Shown here piece by piece: positions 1-5,029 of a stretch of DNA of 6,481 nucleotides. Under the pieces are notes generated by a model. The model ran no database searches and had not been told where the DNA came from. It was given only the letters and a program-made list of their open reading frames with translations. The stretch spans positions 1 through 6,481 of the forward strand of contig JAQGHJ010000888.1 of assembly GCA_028288905.1 (NCBI GenBank), written 5' to 3'. A program made the translations under genes and the position numbers. This DNA is from Phycisphaerales bacterium (GTDB lineage: Bacteria; Planctomycetota; Phycisphaerae; Tepidisphaerales; Tepidisphaeraceae). The stretch's first letter is position 1. Every line of letters begins with the position of its first letter.

Positions 1-716
1 CGCCGGCGGCCGTCGGCGGGGCCGGGGTCGTCGGGCGGGCGACGGTCAAGGTGTACAACCTCGGGCTGGACACGGCCCGGGGGCCGCTGGCGATCCAGCT
101 GCGGTTCTCGGCGAACGGGACGGCCGACCTGCCGGACGCCGTCGCCGCCGACGTCGCCGCCACGATCAAGATCAAGCCGGGGGCGGCCAAGTCGTTCAAG
201 GTCAAGTTCACGTACCCGGACCTGCCCGAGGGGTCGTACTTCCTCGTGGCCGAGCTGGACCCGCTGGCCGTGCTGACGGAGACGAACGAGGCGAACAACG
301 TGGCGGCGTCTGCGACGGCGGTGCGGGTGAGCCGCGCGTACGTGGACGTCCGCACCCGCCTCGGGGCGACCGCGGCAACCGCCCAAGCCGGCGGGCCCGC
401 GGCGGCCGCGGTCGTGGTGTACAACGACGGAAACGTGCCGGCGGCGGCGACGATGACCGTGCGGGTGTGGGCCGTCCCGGTCGGCACCCCCGCCGCCGAG
501 GCCCCCGCGGTCGGCGCGCCGGTGTACGCGGCCCCGGTCAAGCTCGTGCTGCCGCCCGGCCGTGGGCGGACGGTCAAGCTGAAGTTCGCGTTCCCCGCCG
601 ACCTGGCCGCCGGCGCGTACGACCTGGTCGCGTCCGTCGACGCCGGTGCCGCCGTCGGCGAGCTGGACGCCGCGAACAACGCATCGTCCGGCCCGACCGC
701 GGTCACCATCGGGTAG
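1..716 (+). CDS. C-terminal part of an exported protein with two CARDB-like repeats (5' end outside window)
   Basis: The frame is open to the left edge (first full codon at base 3) and stops with TAG at 714-716, leaving 237 visible residues. Two Ig-like beta-sandwich repeats can be seen. Each has a 'VYN-G' strand near its start (visible residues about 17-19 and 140-142), a 'PG...KS/RTVKLKF' middle strand, a 'G-Y-LVA-VD' strand, and an 'E-x-N-N' ending (about residues 95-99 and 221-226). This is the signature of CARDB, the 'cell adhesion related domain found in bacteria', usually found as tandem C-terminal repeats in secreted or surface proteins. No catalytic residues are visible here, so the function of the whole protein cannot be told. 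The GTG at 51 is an internal valine codon, not a start. The composition is Ala/Val/Gly-rich with no Cys in the visible part. A role in adhesion or in the cell envelope is inference from the family. Confidence 0.8.
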   Translation, partial: PAAVGGAGVVGRATVKVYNLGLDTARGPLAIQLRFSANGTADLPDAVAADVAATIKIKPGAAKSFKVKFTYPDLPEGSYFLVAELDPLAVLTETNEANNVAASATAVRVSRAYVDVRTRLGATAATAQAGGPAAAAVVVYNDGNVPAAATMTVRVWAVPVGTPAAEAPAVGAPVYAAPVKLVLPPGRGRTVKLKFAFPADLAAGAYDLVASVDAGAAVGELDAANNASSGPTAVTIG

Positions 717-719
717 AGG

Positions 720-795
720 GGAAGTGAGGAAGTGGGGAAGGTAGGCAGTGGAAGAGGCTTCACCTGCGGCCCTGCATCCCACTGCCTACTCCCCC
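720..795. repeat. Degenerate octamer repeats with an 11-bp inverted repeat
   Basis: Just after the stop codon, four units read GGAAGTGA, GGAAGTGG, GGAAGGTA and GGCAGTGG (720-751). The last eleven bases of this run, GTAGGCAGTGG (741-751), return as a perfect reverse complement at 779-789, separated by 27 bases. GGGG at 734-737 can also pair with CCCC at 791-794 across a small bulge. The + strand is almost pure purine on the left and pyrimidine-rich on the right. It could act as a weak 3' stem for the upstream gene, although no T-run follows. It could also be a copy of a dispersed intergenic repeat. Confidence 0.5.
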
Positions 796-888
796 TGTTC
801 TGCTCTTCGGCTCTGCCCCTCGCAACTCGCGTCGCCCTCCGCGGTACAACCTGCTAGCTTTTGACGCTCGTTCGTTTCGCCCCCTTCC

Positions 889-895
889 GGAGGAG
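889..895 (+). promoter_or_regulatory. Shine-Dalgarno site of the SGNH hydrolase
   Basis: GGAGGAG lies six bases before the ATG at 902. It is the best ribosome binding site in the window and fixes the hydrolase start. Most other genes here have no comparable site. No convincing promoter was found between 796 and 888; TACAAC at 845-850 and TAGCTT at 855-860 resemble -10 boxes but have no matching -35. Confidence 0.8.
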
Positions 896-901
896 AGCCT
901 G

Positions 902-1753
902 ATGCCCCACGACCCGACCCGATTCGCCCGCCGCGCCGCGGCCGCCCTGTTTGCCTTGGCCGTCGCCTCCGCGGCGCCGCTGGCGGCCCGCGCCGACGAG
1001 CCCAAGCCGCTCCCGCCGACGGCGGACAAGCCGGCCGTCGACGAGAAGTCGATGACGAAGAAGCCGGCCACCCGCCCGGCGTCCGCCCCGGTCAAGGAGG
1101 CGGCCGACGTCGGGGCGATCAAGCTCGGCAAGGACGAGGGCAAGAGCTTCCTGGGCCGCCACGCCGGGTTCCTCAAGGACCTGGCGGCCAAGAACGGCAA
1201 GGTCGGCGTTTTGTTCGTCGGCGACTCGATCACCGACGGGTGGCGGGGCAAGGGCAAGGCCACGTTCGCCGAGCGGTACGGCAGCCTCGACCCGCTGAAC
1301 ATCGGGATCGGCGGGGACCGCACCCAGCACGTGATCTGGCGGCTGGAGAACGGTGAGGTCGAGGGGATCAGCCCGAAGGTCGCCGTCCTGATGATCGGGA
1401 CGAACAACCTCGGCGGGAACTCGAACGGCGAGATCGCCGCCGGCATCACGAAGGTCGTCAAGATCCTCAACGACAAGCTGCCGACGACGAAGGTGCTGCT
1501 GCTCGGCGTGTTCCCGCGGTCCGAGAAGCCGACCGACCCGGCGCGGGCCCGGATCAAGGCGATCAACGAGGAGATCGCCAAGCTGGACGACGGCGGCAAG
1601 CGGGTGAAGTACCTCGACATCGGCCCGAAGTTCCTGACCGAGGACGGGACGCTGACGAAGGAGATCATGCCCGACGGCCTGCACCCGAACGAGAAGGGGT
1701 ACCAGATCTGGGCCGACGCCATCCAGCCGACGCTCGACGAACTGATGAAGTGA
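902..1753 (+). CDS. Secreted SGNH/GDSL hydrolase, PAF-acetylhydrolase Ib catalytic-subunit type
   Basis: A 283-residue esterase of the SGNH fold, complete from ATG (good Shine-Dalgarno) to TGA. Residues 1-31 form a signal peptide: an Arg-rich start, an Ala/Leu core, and a likely cut after Ala-Arg-Ala at 31. Residues 32-70 are a Lys/Pro/Ala-rich linker. The catalytic domain starts near 100. Block I is VGDSIT with nucleophile Ser109, block II has Gly in NIGIGGD (133-139), block III is GTNN (166-169), and block V is DGLHPN with Asp258 and His261. The stretches GIGGDRTQHVIWRLENGE (135-152) and 'LGVFPRSEKP' closely follow the mammalian PAF-AH 1b alpha subunits, so an acetyl-ester hydrolase is the best guess. 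Bacterial relatives act on acetylated sugars or are uncharacterised, so the substrate is open. The protein is probably periplasmic or secreted. It appears to be a single-gene unit, closed by the hairpin at 1802-1845. Confidence 0.92.
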   Translation: MPHDPTRFARRAAAALFALAVASAAPLAARADEPKPLPPTADKPAVDEKSMTKKPATRPASAPVKEAADVGAIKLGKDEGKSFLGRHAGFLKDLAAKNGKVGVLFVGDSITDGWRGKGKATFAERYGSLDPLNIGIGGDRTQHVIWRLENGEVEGISPKVAVLMIGTNNLGGNSNGEIAAGITKVVKILNDKLPTTKVLLLGVFPRSEKPTDPARARIKAINEEIAKLDDGGKRVKYLDIGPKFLTEDGTLTKEIMPDGLHPNEKGYQIWADAIQPTLDELMK

Positions 1754-1801
1754 GCCGACGGCAGACGTGAGCCAACGGCGGCCGCCGGCCGCCCCCGCAG
1801 A

Positions 1802-1845
1802 CGCGACCCCGGACCCGCCCTTGGCAAGGCGGGCCCGGGGTCGCG
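1802..1845. terminator. Strong 18-bp hairpin, likely transcription terminator
   Basis: Arms 1802-1819 and 1828-1845 pair over 18 positions with a single A-C mismatch (1813/1834) around an 8-base loop. It lies 49 bases after the hydrolase stop and just upstream of the Fur-family promoter, so it probably separates the two transcripts. Only GTTT follows after a short gap (1848-1852), so this would be a terminator with a poor U-tract, as is common in GC-rich genomes. Confidence 0.65.
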
Positions 1846-1854
1846 GCGTTTCCC

Positions 1855-1883
1855 GTGGCACGGGGTGCCGGCCCCGCTAGAAT
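1855..1883 (+). promoter_or_regulatory. Sigma-70-type promoter of the Fur-family gene, with overlapping palindrome
   Basis: GTGGCA (1855-1860; 4 of 6 to TTGACA) is separated by exactly 17 bases from TAGAAT (1878-1883; 5 of 6 to TATAAT). The expected transcription start is about 1890, the first base of the GTG start codon, which predicts a leaderless mRNA. The TAG inside the -10 box is also an in-frame stop, so no upstream start exists. The palindrome GGCAC-GGG-GTGCC (1857-1869) overlaps the -35 and spacer and could be an operator, possibly for autoregulation. Confidence 0.6.
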
Positions 1884-1889
1884 GTCCGC

Positions 1890-2351
1890 GTGCGAAGAGC
1901 CTCCGCCGTCAAACCCGCCCCGCCCTCCGCCCCGTCCGACCTGCTCAAGTCGATCGGGCTGCGGCGGACGCCGGTCCGGCTCGGGGTGCTGACCGTGCTG
2001 GCCGAGGCGGCCGTGCCGATGGGCGTCCAGCAGGTGCTGGACAAGCTGCCCGAGCACACGGACACGGTCACCGTCTACCGCACGCTCAACACGTTCACGG
2101 CCAAGAAGGTCGTCCACCGCGTCCGCGGGGAGGACCGGACGTGGCGGTACGCCCTCGGCGGCGGCGAGACGGCCGCCGAGCCGGCTCACGCCCACCCCCA
2201 CTTCGTCTGCGAGACGTGCGGGACGGTCGAGTGCCTGGAGCGGTCGGAGATCCCGCCGGCCCTGGTCCGGTCCCTAAAGGTGGCCGACGGGTACGCCGTC
2301 CGCTACCCGGAGGTCACGCTGCACGGCGTCTGCCCGAAGTGCCATGCGTGA
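1890..2351 (+). CDS. Fur-family metal-dependent transcriptional regulator
   Basis: A 153-residue protein of normal length for the Fur/Zur/PerR family. The N-terminal winged helix starts at about 20 with GLRRTPVRLGVLTVL (23-37), and the recognition helix is TVYRTLNTF (61-69). The C-terminal metal-binding and dimerisation part has HAHPHF (100-105), CETC (Cys107, Cys110) and CPKC (Cys148, Cys151). The two CxxC pairs form the usual structural zinc site, and His100/102/104 with Glu115 or His145 could supply the sensory site. Such proteins repress iron, zinc or peroxide genes when metal-loaded. I cannot assign Fur, Zur or PerR from residues alone, and no neighbour is a metal transporter. The start is GTG: an in-frame TAG at 1878-1880 excludes earlier starts. 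No Shine-Dalgarno is present, consistent with a leaderless transcript. The first 19 residues are a basic, Pro/Ala-rich extension. Confidence 0.92.
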   Translation: MRRASAVKPAPPSAPSDLLKSIGLRRTPVRLGVLTVLAEAAVPMGVQQVLDKLPEHTDTVTVYRTLNTFTAKKVVHRVRGEDRTWRYALGGGETAAEPAHAHPHFVCETCGTVECLERSEIPPALVRSLKVADGYAVRYPEVTLHGVCPKCHA

Positions 2352-2416
2352 CGCGGCACCCGCGGCGCGAGGCGGCAACCGCGAGACGTCGTGCCGGCCG
2401 CGAAGGGCGCCGCGGT

Positions 2417-2444
2417 TTGCGTCCACCGGCTGTCCCCGCATAAT
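2417..2444 (+). promoter_or_regulatory. Candidate promoter of the STAS gene
   Basis: CATAAT (2439-2444; 5 of 6 to TATAAT) is preceded at 16 bases by TTGCGT (2417-2422; 3 of 6 to TTGACA). It would start transcription near 2451 and give a leader of about 57 bases without a Shine-Dalgarno. Because it lies within the long upstream-open frame, it also argues that the STAS protein starts at 2508 and not further upstream. Confidence 0.4.
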
Positions 2445-2507
2445 GGCTCCCCCCGCCGCCGGGATGACCCGGCTCGGCGCGTCCCCCTCCACCCGCCCGC
2501 CCGGCGT

Positions 2508-2837
2508 ATGGCGACGATTAGCGAAATCAAAGCCACCGACGGCTCGACCGTCCTGCGGCTGGCCGGCGGGCTGACGTACGACGGCGTGACCGCCGTCGCC
2601 CGCCCGCTCGACGCGGCCGTCGCCGCCGGCGGCACCGTCGTCGTCAGCCTCGCCGACGTATCGATCGTCACCACCCCCGGCATCTCGCTGCTGCTCAGCG
2701 CCCACCAACGGCTGGCCCACGCCGGCGGCCAGCTCGTGCTGTCGGCCGTCCCCCCAAACCTCCGCGACCTGCTCCGCCGCTGCCGGCTCGACCGCGTGTT
2801 CACGTTCGCCCCGGGCGACGCGGTCCCGACCGGGTGA
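2508..2837 (+). CDS. Stand-alone STAS-domain protein (anti-sigma-factor-antagonist-like)
   Basis: A 109-residue protein made of one STAS domain. Pattern: first strand 'GSTVLRLAGGLTYDGV' (12-27), second strand 'GGTVVVSLADVSIV' (41-54), helix 'LLLSAHQRLAHAGGQL' (61-76), and the 'SAVPPNLRDLLRRCRLDRVF' end (79-98). This is the order seen in SpoIIAA/RsbV. The frame is open further upstream, but the extra residues are Arg/Pro-rich and not STAS-like, so ATG 2508 is chosen; it has no clear Shine-Dalgarno. In family members the second strand is followed by Asp-Ser-Ser/Thr-Gly, whose first Ser is phosphorylated by an anti-sigma kinase. Here that site reads Thr55-Thr56-Pro57-Gly58, so phosphorylation could only be on Thr and the usual Asp is missing. 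No RsbW/SpoIIAB-type kinase is nearby; the partner is unknown. Confidence 0.82.
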   Translation: MATISEIKATDGSTVLRLAGGLTYDGVTAVARPLDAAVAAGGTVVVSLADVSIVTTPGISLLLSAHQRLAHAGGQLVLSAVPPNLRDLLRRCRLDRVFTFAPGDAVPTG

Positions 2838-2860
2838 GCCTTCGCGTGGCACACCAGACT

Positions 2861-2878
2861 TGGCCGCTGAAGCGGCCA
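2861..2878. terminator. Hairpin downstream of the STAS gene
   Basis: TGGCCGC (2861-2867) and GCGGCCA (2872-2878) form a perfect 7-bp stem with a TGAA loop, 24 bases after the STAS stop. A competing 7-bp pairing exists between 2844-2850 (GCGTGGC) and 2875-2881 (GCCACGC), so the two structures exclude each other. No U-tract follows. Confidence 0.4.
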
Positions 2879-2939
2879 CGCCGCGCCGGGGAGCAAACCG
2901 ACGGTTCTCGCACCCCTCGGGGCGAGCCTTCCCTCCGGG

Positions 2940-2968
2940 ACGACAACCCGCCGGCCGCGGTCTACGAT
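2940..2968 (+). promoter_or_regulatory. Candidate near-leaderless promoter of the GroES-like gene
   Basis: ACGACA (2940-2945; 4 of 6 to TTGACA) lies 17 bases from TACGAT (2963-2968; 4 of 6 to TATAAT). The start of transcription would fall at about 2975-2976, at the ATG of 2977. No Shine-Dalgarno is present, which agrees with a transcript that has almost no leader. No inverted repeat resembling a CIRCE heat-shock operator was seen. Confidence 0.45.
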
Positions 2969-2976
2969 CGGCCGCC

Positions 2977-3351
2977 ATGTTCCCCACCCCCGCCCGCGGC
3001 CGGAGCGACTACGACGTGATCGAGCCCGTCGGCGACCGCGTCGTCATCCGGAAGGACGACAACCGCCGGCAGACCAAGAGCGGGATCGTGCTGCCGGACA
3101 GCCAGGAGATCCCCGTCATCACCGGCCGGGTCGTCGCCGTCAGCAAGGCGGTCGAGAACGACCCGGACGTCACCCTCCGCCAGTACGACAAGGTGCTGTT
3201 CGACCCCCGCGAAGCAATCCCGGTCGAGTTGGAGCACGACAACCGGCTGTACGTCGTCCACGTGACGAAGGTGTTGGCCATCTTCCGCCGATCCGAGCCG
3301 GCCAAGGCGTCCCCCGACGACGCCGGTGCCGACGCGGCGGACGGCGTTTGA
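2977..3351 (+). CDS. Solitary, divergent GroES-like co-chaperonin
   Basis: A 124-residue Cpn10-fold protein. It opens with 'VIEPVGDRVVIRKDD' (14-28), which matches the GroES start 'PLGDRVLVK'. The mobile loop at 29-45 keeps KSGIVLPDS (34-42), with the Ile-Val-Leu triplet that GroES uses to dock on GroEL. 'GRVVAVSKA' (50-58), 'YDKVLFDPREAIPVELE' (70-86) and 'LYVVHVTKVLAIF' (91-103) complete the barrel. GroES is usually about 95-100 residues; here there are 11 extra at the N-terminus and an Ala/Asp-rich tail of about 20 at the C-terminus. No groEL lies in the window. Genomes of this group can carry several chaperonin genes, so this may be a specialised partner of a distant GroEL. ATG 2977 is chosen because the frame upstream gives no GroES-like sequence and contains the promoter. 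Confidence 0.85.
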   Translation: MFPTPARGRSDYDVIEPVGDRVVIRKDDNRRQTKSGIVLPDSQEIPVITGRVVAVSKAVENDPDVTLRQYDKVLFDPREAIPVELEHDNRLYVVHVTKVLAIFRRSEPAKASPDDAGADAADGV

Positions 3352-3664
3352 TGGCGGGGTCCGGAACAGCGAGCGGGCGGGATTGTGGTGCGGCCGTCTC
3401 GGCTGCACGGGCGGGCGGCACGCCCGCACCCCGGCGAACGGCTTAATCTCGCTAACGGCGGCGCGGGCCGTCCCTCCGGGACGGGTGCAGGCAGTACGCG
3501 CGCACCACAACCGGCCGGCCGCTACATCGTTCCGGACCCTGCCCCCTGGCTCCGGGCGAACCGACCGGCCTACCATCGCGTAAAGGTTGGCTGGTGGCTG
3601 ACCGCCCGTCGGCGGCCCGCCGGCTCCTTGATCTCCCCACCGCGCCCTGCGAGCGCAACCCACT
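3352..3664. other. Non-coding interval with nested inverted repeats (core 3383-3510)
   Basis: No convincing gene is present; the open frames here give Arg/Pro/Ala-rich low-complexity products. The core has a perfect 10-bp inverted repeat, TTGTGGTGCG (3383-3392) with CGCACCACAA (3501-3510). Nested inside is CTGCAC (3403-3408) pairing with GTGCAG (3485-3490), which in turn encloses two 7-bp hairpins with three-base loops at 3411-3427 and 3468-3484. Together these could form a branched RNA of about 128 bases, end the GroES-like transcript, or be a small transposable-type element. TACCAT at 3571-3576 is a lone -10-like box that could serve the next gene; no matching -35 was found. Confidence 0.45.
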
Positions 3665-4078
3665 ATGTCAAAAAAAGTCGCCCTCGTCGGCCACTGCGGC
3701 CCGGACAGCAGCTACCTCCGCCTCGCGATCAACAAGGCGATCCCCGGCGCGAAGATCGTCGCCGCCGACGACGATAACGAGCTCAAGGCCCTCTTCGACG
3801 ACGGCTTCGACCTCGCCCTGTTCAACCGCCAGTTGGACTTCGGGTTCGACGACTCCAGCGGCGCGTCGGTGATCCGCAAGTTCGCCCGCGCCTACCCCGG
3901 CGCGAAGATGATGCTCGTCAGCAACTACCCCGAGGCGCTGGAGGAGGCCGTCAAAGCCGGTGCCCTGCCCGGGTTCGGGAAGCGGGAGCTCGGTAGCCCC
4001 CGCGTCGTACAGCTCCTGCGGGACGCGGTCGCCGACGCCGAGCCGGCCGAGGCCACTGCCGCCGCAAAGGGGTCGTGA
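3665..4078 (+). CDS. Stand-alone pseudo-receiver (response-regulator-like) protein
   Basis: A 137-residue single-domain protein with the alternating strand/helix pattern of CheY-like receivers: 'KKVALVGH' (3-10), 'AKIVAADDDNELKALF' (29-44), 'FDLALFNRQLDFG' (48-60), 'KMMLVSNYPEALEEAVKAGALPGFGKRE' (81-108), and a last helix to about 122. The tail is Ala/Glu-rich. The residues needed for phosphorylation are missing: the two acids after strand 1 are Gly9-His10, and the acceptor Asp after strand 3 is Asn54. The later Ser86 and Lys106, matching Thr87 and Lys109 of CheY, are kept. It therefore probably cannot be switched by aspartyl phosphorylation and may work as a protein-binding module. There is no output domain and no adjacent histidine kinase. 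ATG is the start; no Shine-Dalgarno is seen. It lies about 170 bases upstream of the sigma factor, so a signalling link is possible but unproven. Confidence 0.75.
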   Translation: MSKKVALVGHCGPDSSYLRLAINKAIPGAKIVAADDDNELKALFDDGFDLALFNRQLDFGFDDSSGASVIRKFARAYPGAKMMLVSNYPEALEEAVKAGALPGFGKRELGSPRVVQLLRDAVADAEPAEATAAAKGS

Positions 4079-4082
4079 TCGG

Positions 4083-4099
4083 CCGACCGCACGGGTCGG
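4083..4099. terminator. Short hairpin after the pseudo-receiver gene
   Basis: CCGACC (4083-4088) pairs with GGTCGG (4094-4099) around a five-base loop, directly after the TGA at 4076-4078. There is no U-tract, so termination here is only a weak suggestion. Confidence 0.3.
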
Positions 4100-4149
4100 A
4101 CGGCGACCCCGGCAACCGAGTAGCCCCGAACCTCCTACGAAGTTCACCC

Positions 4150-4187
4150 TTGCACCATTCGTGGCGGACGGCACGACTCGGTAAAAT
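4150..4187 (+). promoter_or_regulatory. Candidate promoter elements of the sigma factor gene
   Basis: Two overlapping candidates are seen. TAAAAT (4182-4187) is a good sigma-70 -10 box (5 of 6) but lacks a -35. TTGCACC (4150-4156) followed by CACGA (4172-4176) has the geometry of an ECF-type promoter, and the same two blocks with the same spacing occur before the kinase gene at 5030-5056. The second could be an autoregulated ECF promoter. Confidence 0.35.
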
Positions 4188-4244
4188 CGGGAGGGATCCG
4201 GGCGGCCGGTGTTCGCCGGTGGCCCTCCCGCCGGCGTGATCGCG

Positions 4245-4823
4245 ATGCCCGACCCCTCCCCGGACCCGCTACCTGACCCGCCGGCCGGTCCGGCACCTGT
4301 GCCGGCCAAGGACCTGTTGCCGCTCGTGTACGACCACCTCCGCCGGCTCGCGCGGCAGCGGATGGCGACGGAGCGGACGGACCACACGCTGCAGGCCACC
4401 GCCCTCGCCCACGAAGCGTTCGCCCGCATCGTCGGGCCGAGCGGGGCGGACGCCCCGTTCGCCGACGCCGCCCAGTTCTTCAACGCCGCCGCCGAGGCCA
4501 TGCGGCGGATCCTGATCGAGCACGCCCGCACGCACGGGGCGAAAAAGCGGGGCGGCAGCGGGCGACGGGTCGAGTTCTCATCCGTCCTCGATTTGGCCGT
4601 CGCGCCGGATTCCGAAGAAAATTTGGCGTTCGACGACGCCCTTTTGCGCTTAGAGAGGGAGACGCCCTTGGCGGCCCGCGTCGTCAGGCTCCGGTTTTAC
4701 GCCGGCCTGTCGGTCGACGATACGGCCACCGCCCTCGGCGTCGCCCCGCGAACGGTCGACCGGGAATGGAAGTACGCCCGGGCTTGGCTGTTTCGCGTCC
4801 TCGGCTCCGCCGCCGCGACGTAG
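4245..4823 (+). CDS. ECF-type RNA polymerase sigma factor of the planctomycete/acidobacterial type
   Basis: A 192-residue sigma factor with regions 2 and 4 only. Region 2 spans about 22-100: LLPLVYDHLRRLARQRM (24-40), 'HTLQATALAHEAFARI' (47-62), 'FFNAAAEAMRRILIEHAR' (78-95). Region 4 spans about 128-186, with 'ARVVRLRFYAGLSVDDTA' (144-161) and the helix-turn-helix 'TALGVAPRTVDREWKYARAWL' (162-182). These follow the sigma subfamily that is expanded in planctomycetes (TIGR02999 type), which directs RNA polymerase to alternative promoters. The usual first helix is replaced by a Pro/Asp-rich stretch (2-21). Starts at GTG 4209 (12 residues longer) or GTG 4236 are possible; an in-frame TAA at 4182 excludes anything earlier. 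ATG 4245 is preferred, since the added residues show no family similarity, but no start has a good Shine-Dalgarno. No anti-sigma gene is adjacent; the Ser/Thr kinase downstream is the likely partner. Confidence 0.9.
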   Translation: MPDPSPDPLPDPPAGPAPVPAKDLLPLVYDHLRRLARQRMATERTDHTLQATALAHEAFARIVGPSGADAPFADAAQFFNAAAEAMRRILIEHARTHGAKKRGGSGRRVEFSSVLDLAVAPDSEENLAFDDALLRLERETPLAARVVRLRFYAGLSVDDTATALGVAPRTVDREWKYARAWLFRVLGSAAAT

Positions 4824-4880
4824 TCGTACGCGTCGTCGGCGGCTTCGCCTCAACTCGCCCACGCGTCGGCGGTCGGTTCA

Positions 4881-4916
4881 TTCCCAGGGAGATCAAGGGG
4901 GGGATCTCCCTGGGAA
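4881..4916. repeat. Perfect 14-bp inverted repeat between sigma factor and kinase genes
   Basis: TTCCCAGGGAGATC (4881-4894) and GATCTCCCTGGGAA (4903-4916) are exact reverse complements around the loop AAGGGGGG. Each arm itself holds a 9-base palindrome, TCCCAGGGA or TCCCTGGGA, with centres 25 bases apart. It could be a terminator or attenuator between sigma factor and kinase, though no U-tract follows, or a double operator site. It lies 57 bases after the sigma stop and 181 before the kinase start. The remainder of 4824-5097 shows no gene. Confidence 0.6.
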
Positions 4917-5029
4917 CCGCGCCGCCCGGTTGGCTCCCGGTCCGTCCCGTCGTCCTGACGAATCCCCGCCCCCCGTTCGAGCCATGAAAGTCCCTGCCGT
5001 GCCGCGCCCGGTCCCCGCGCCGCCCGAGC

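Noticed and set aside
760..1861. Two long reverse-strand open frames opposite the SGNH hydrolase
   Set aside because: They mirror the hydrolase codons, their products are Arg/Ala/Pro/Ser-rich without domains, and the forward protein has all SGNH blocks, a signal peptide and a Shine-Dalgarno.
2391..2507. Upstream extension of the STAS protein to a GTG at 2391
   Set aside because: The 39 extra residues are Arg/Pro-rich, unlike STAS, and the stretch holds a promoter-like CATAAT box.
2860..2976. Upstream extension of the GroES-like protein
   Set aside because: The added residues are basic low complexity, overlap a hairpin and a promoter, and GroES homology begins only after ATG 2977.
2930..3483. 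13-base sequence TCCCTCCGGGACG shared by 2930-2942 and 3471-3483
   Set aside because: Short and partly self-complementary; a single shared 13-mer in such GC-rich DNA is weak evidence for a repeat family.
3383..3510. Reading the 10-bp inverted repeat as terminal repeats of a miniature transposable element
   Set aside because: No target-site duplication flanks it (GGA on the left, CCG on the right) and no second copy is in the window.
3326..3777. Forward open frames in the interval between groES-like and pseudo-receiver genes
   Set aside because: Arg/Pro/Ala-rich translations, overlap with real genes in other frames, and no start signals.
3668..4531. 287-residue reverse-strand open frame
   Set aside because: It runs antisense across two well-supported genes and translates to low-complexity sequence; typical of very GC-rich DNA.
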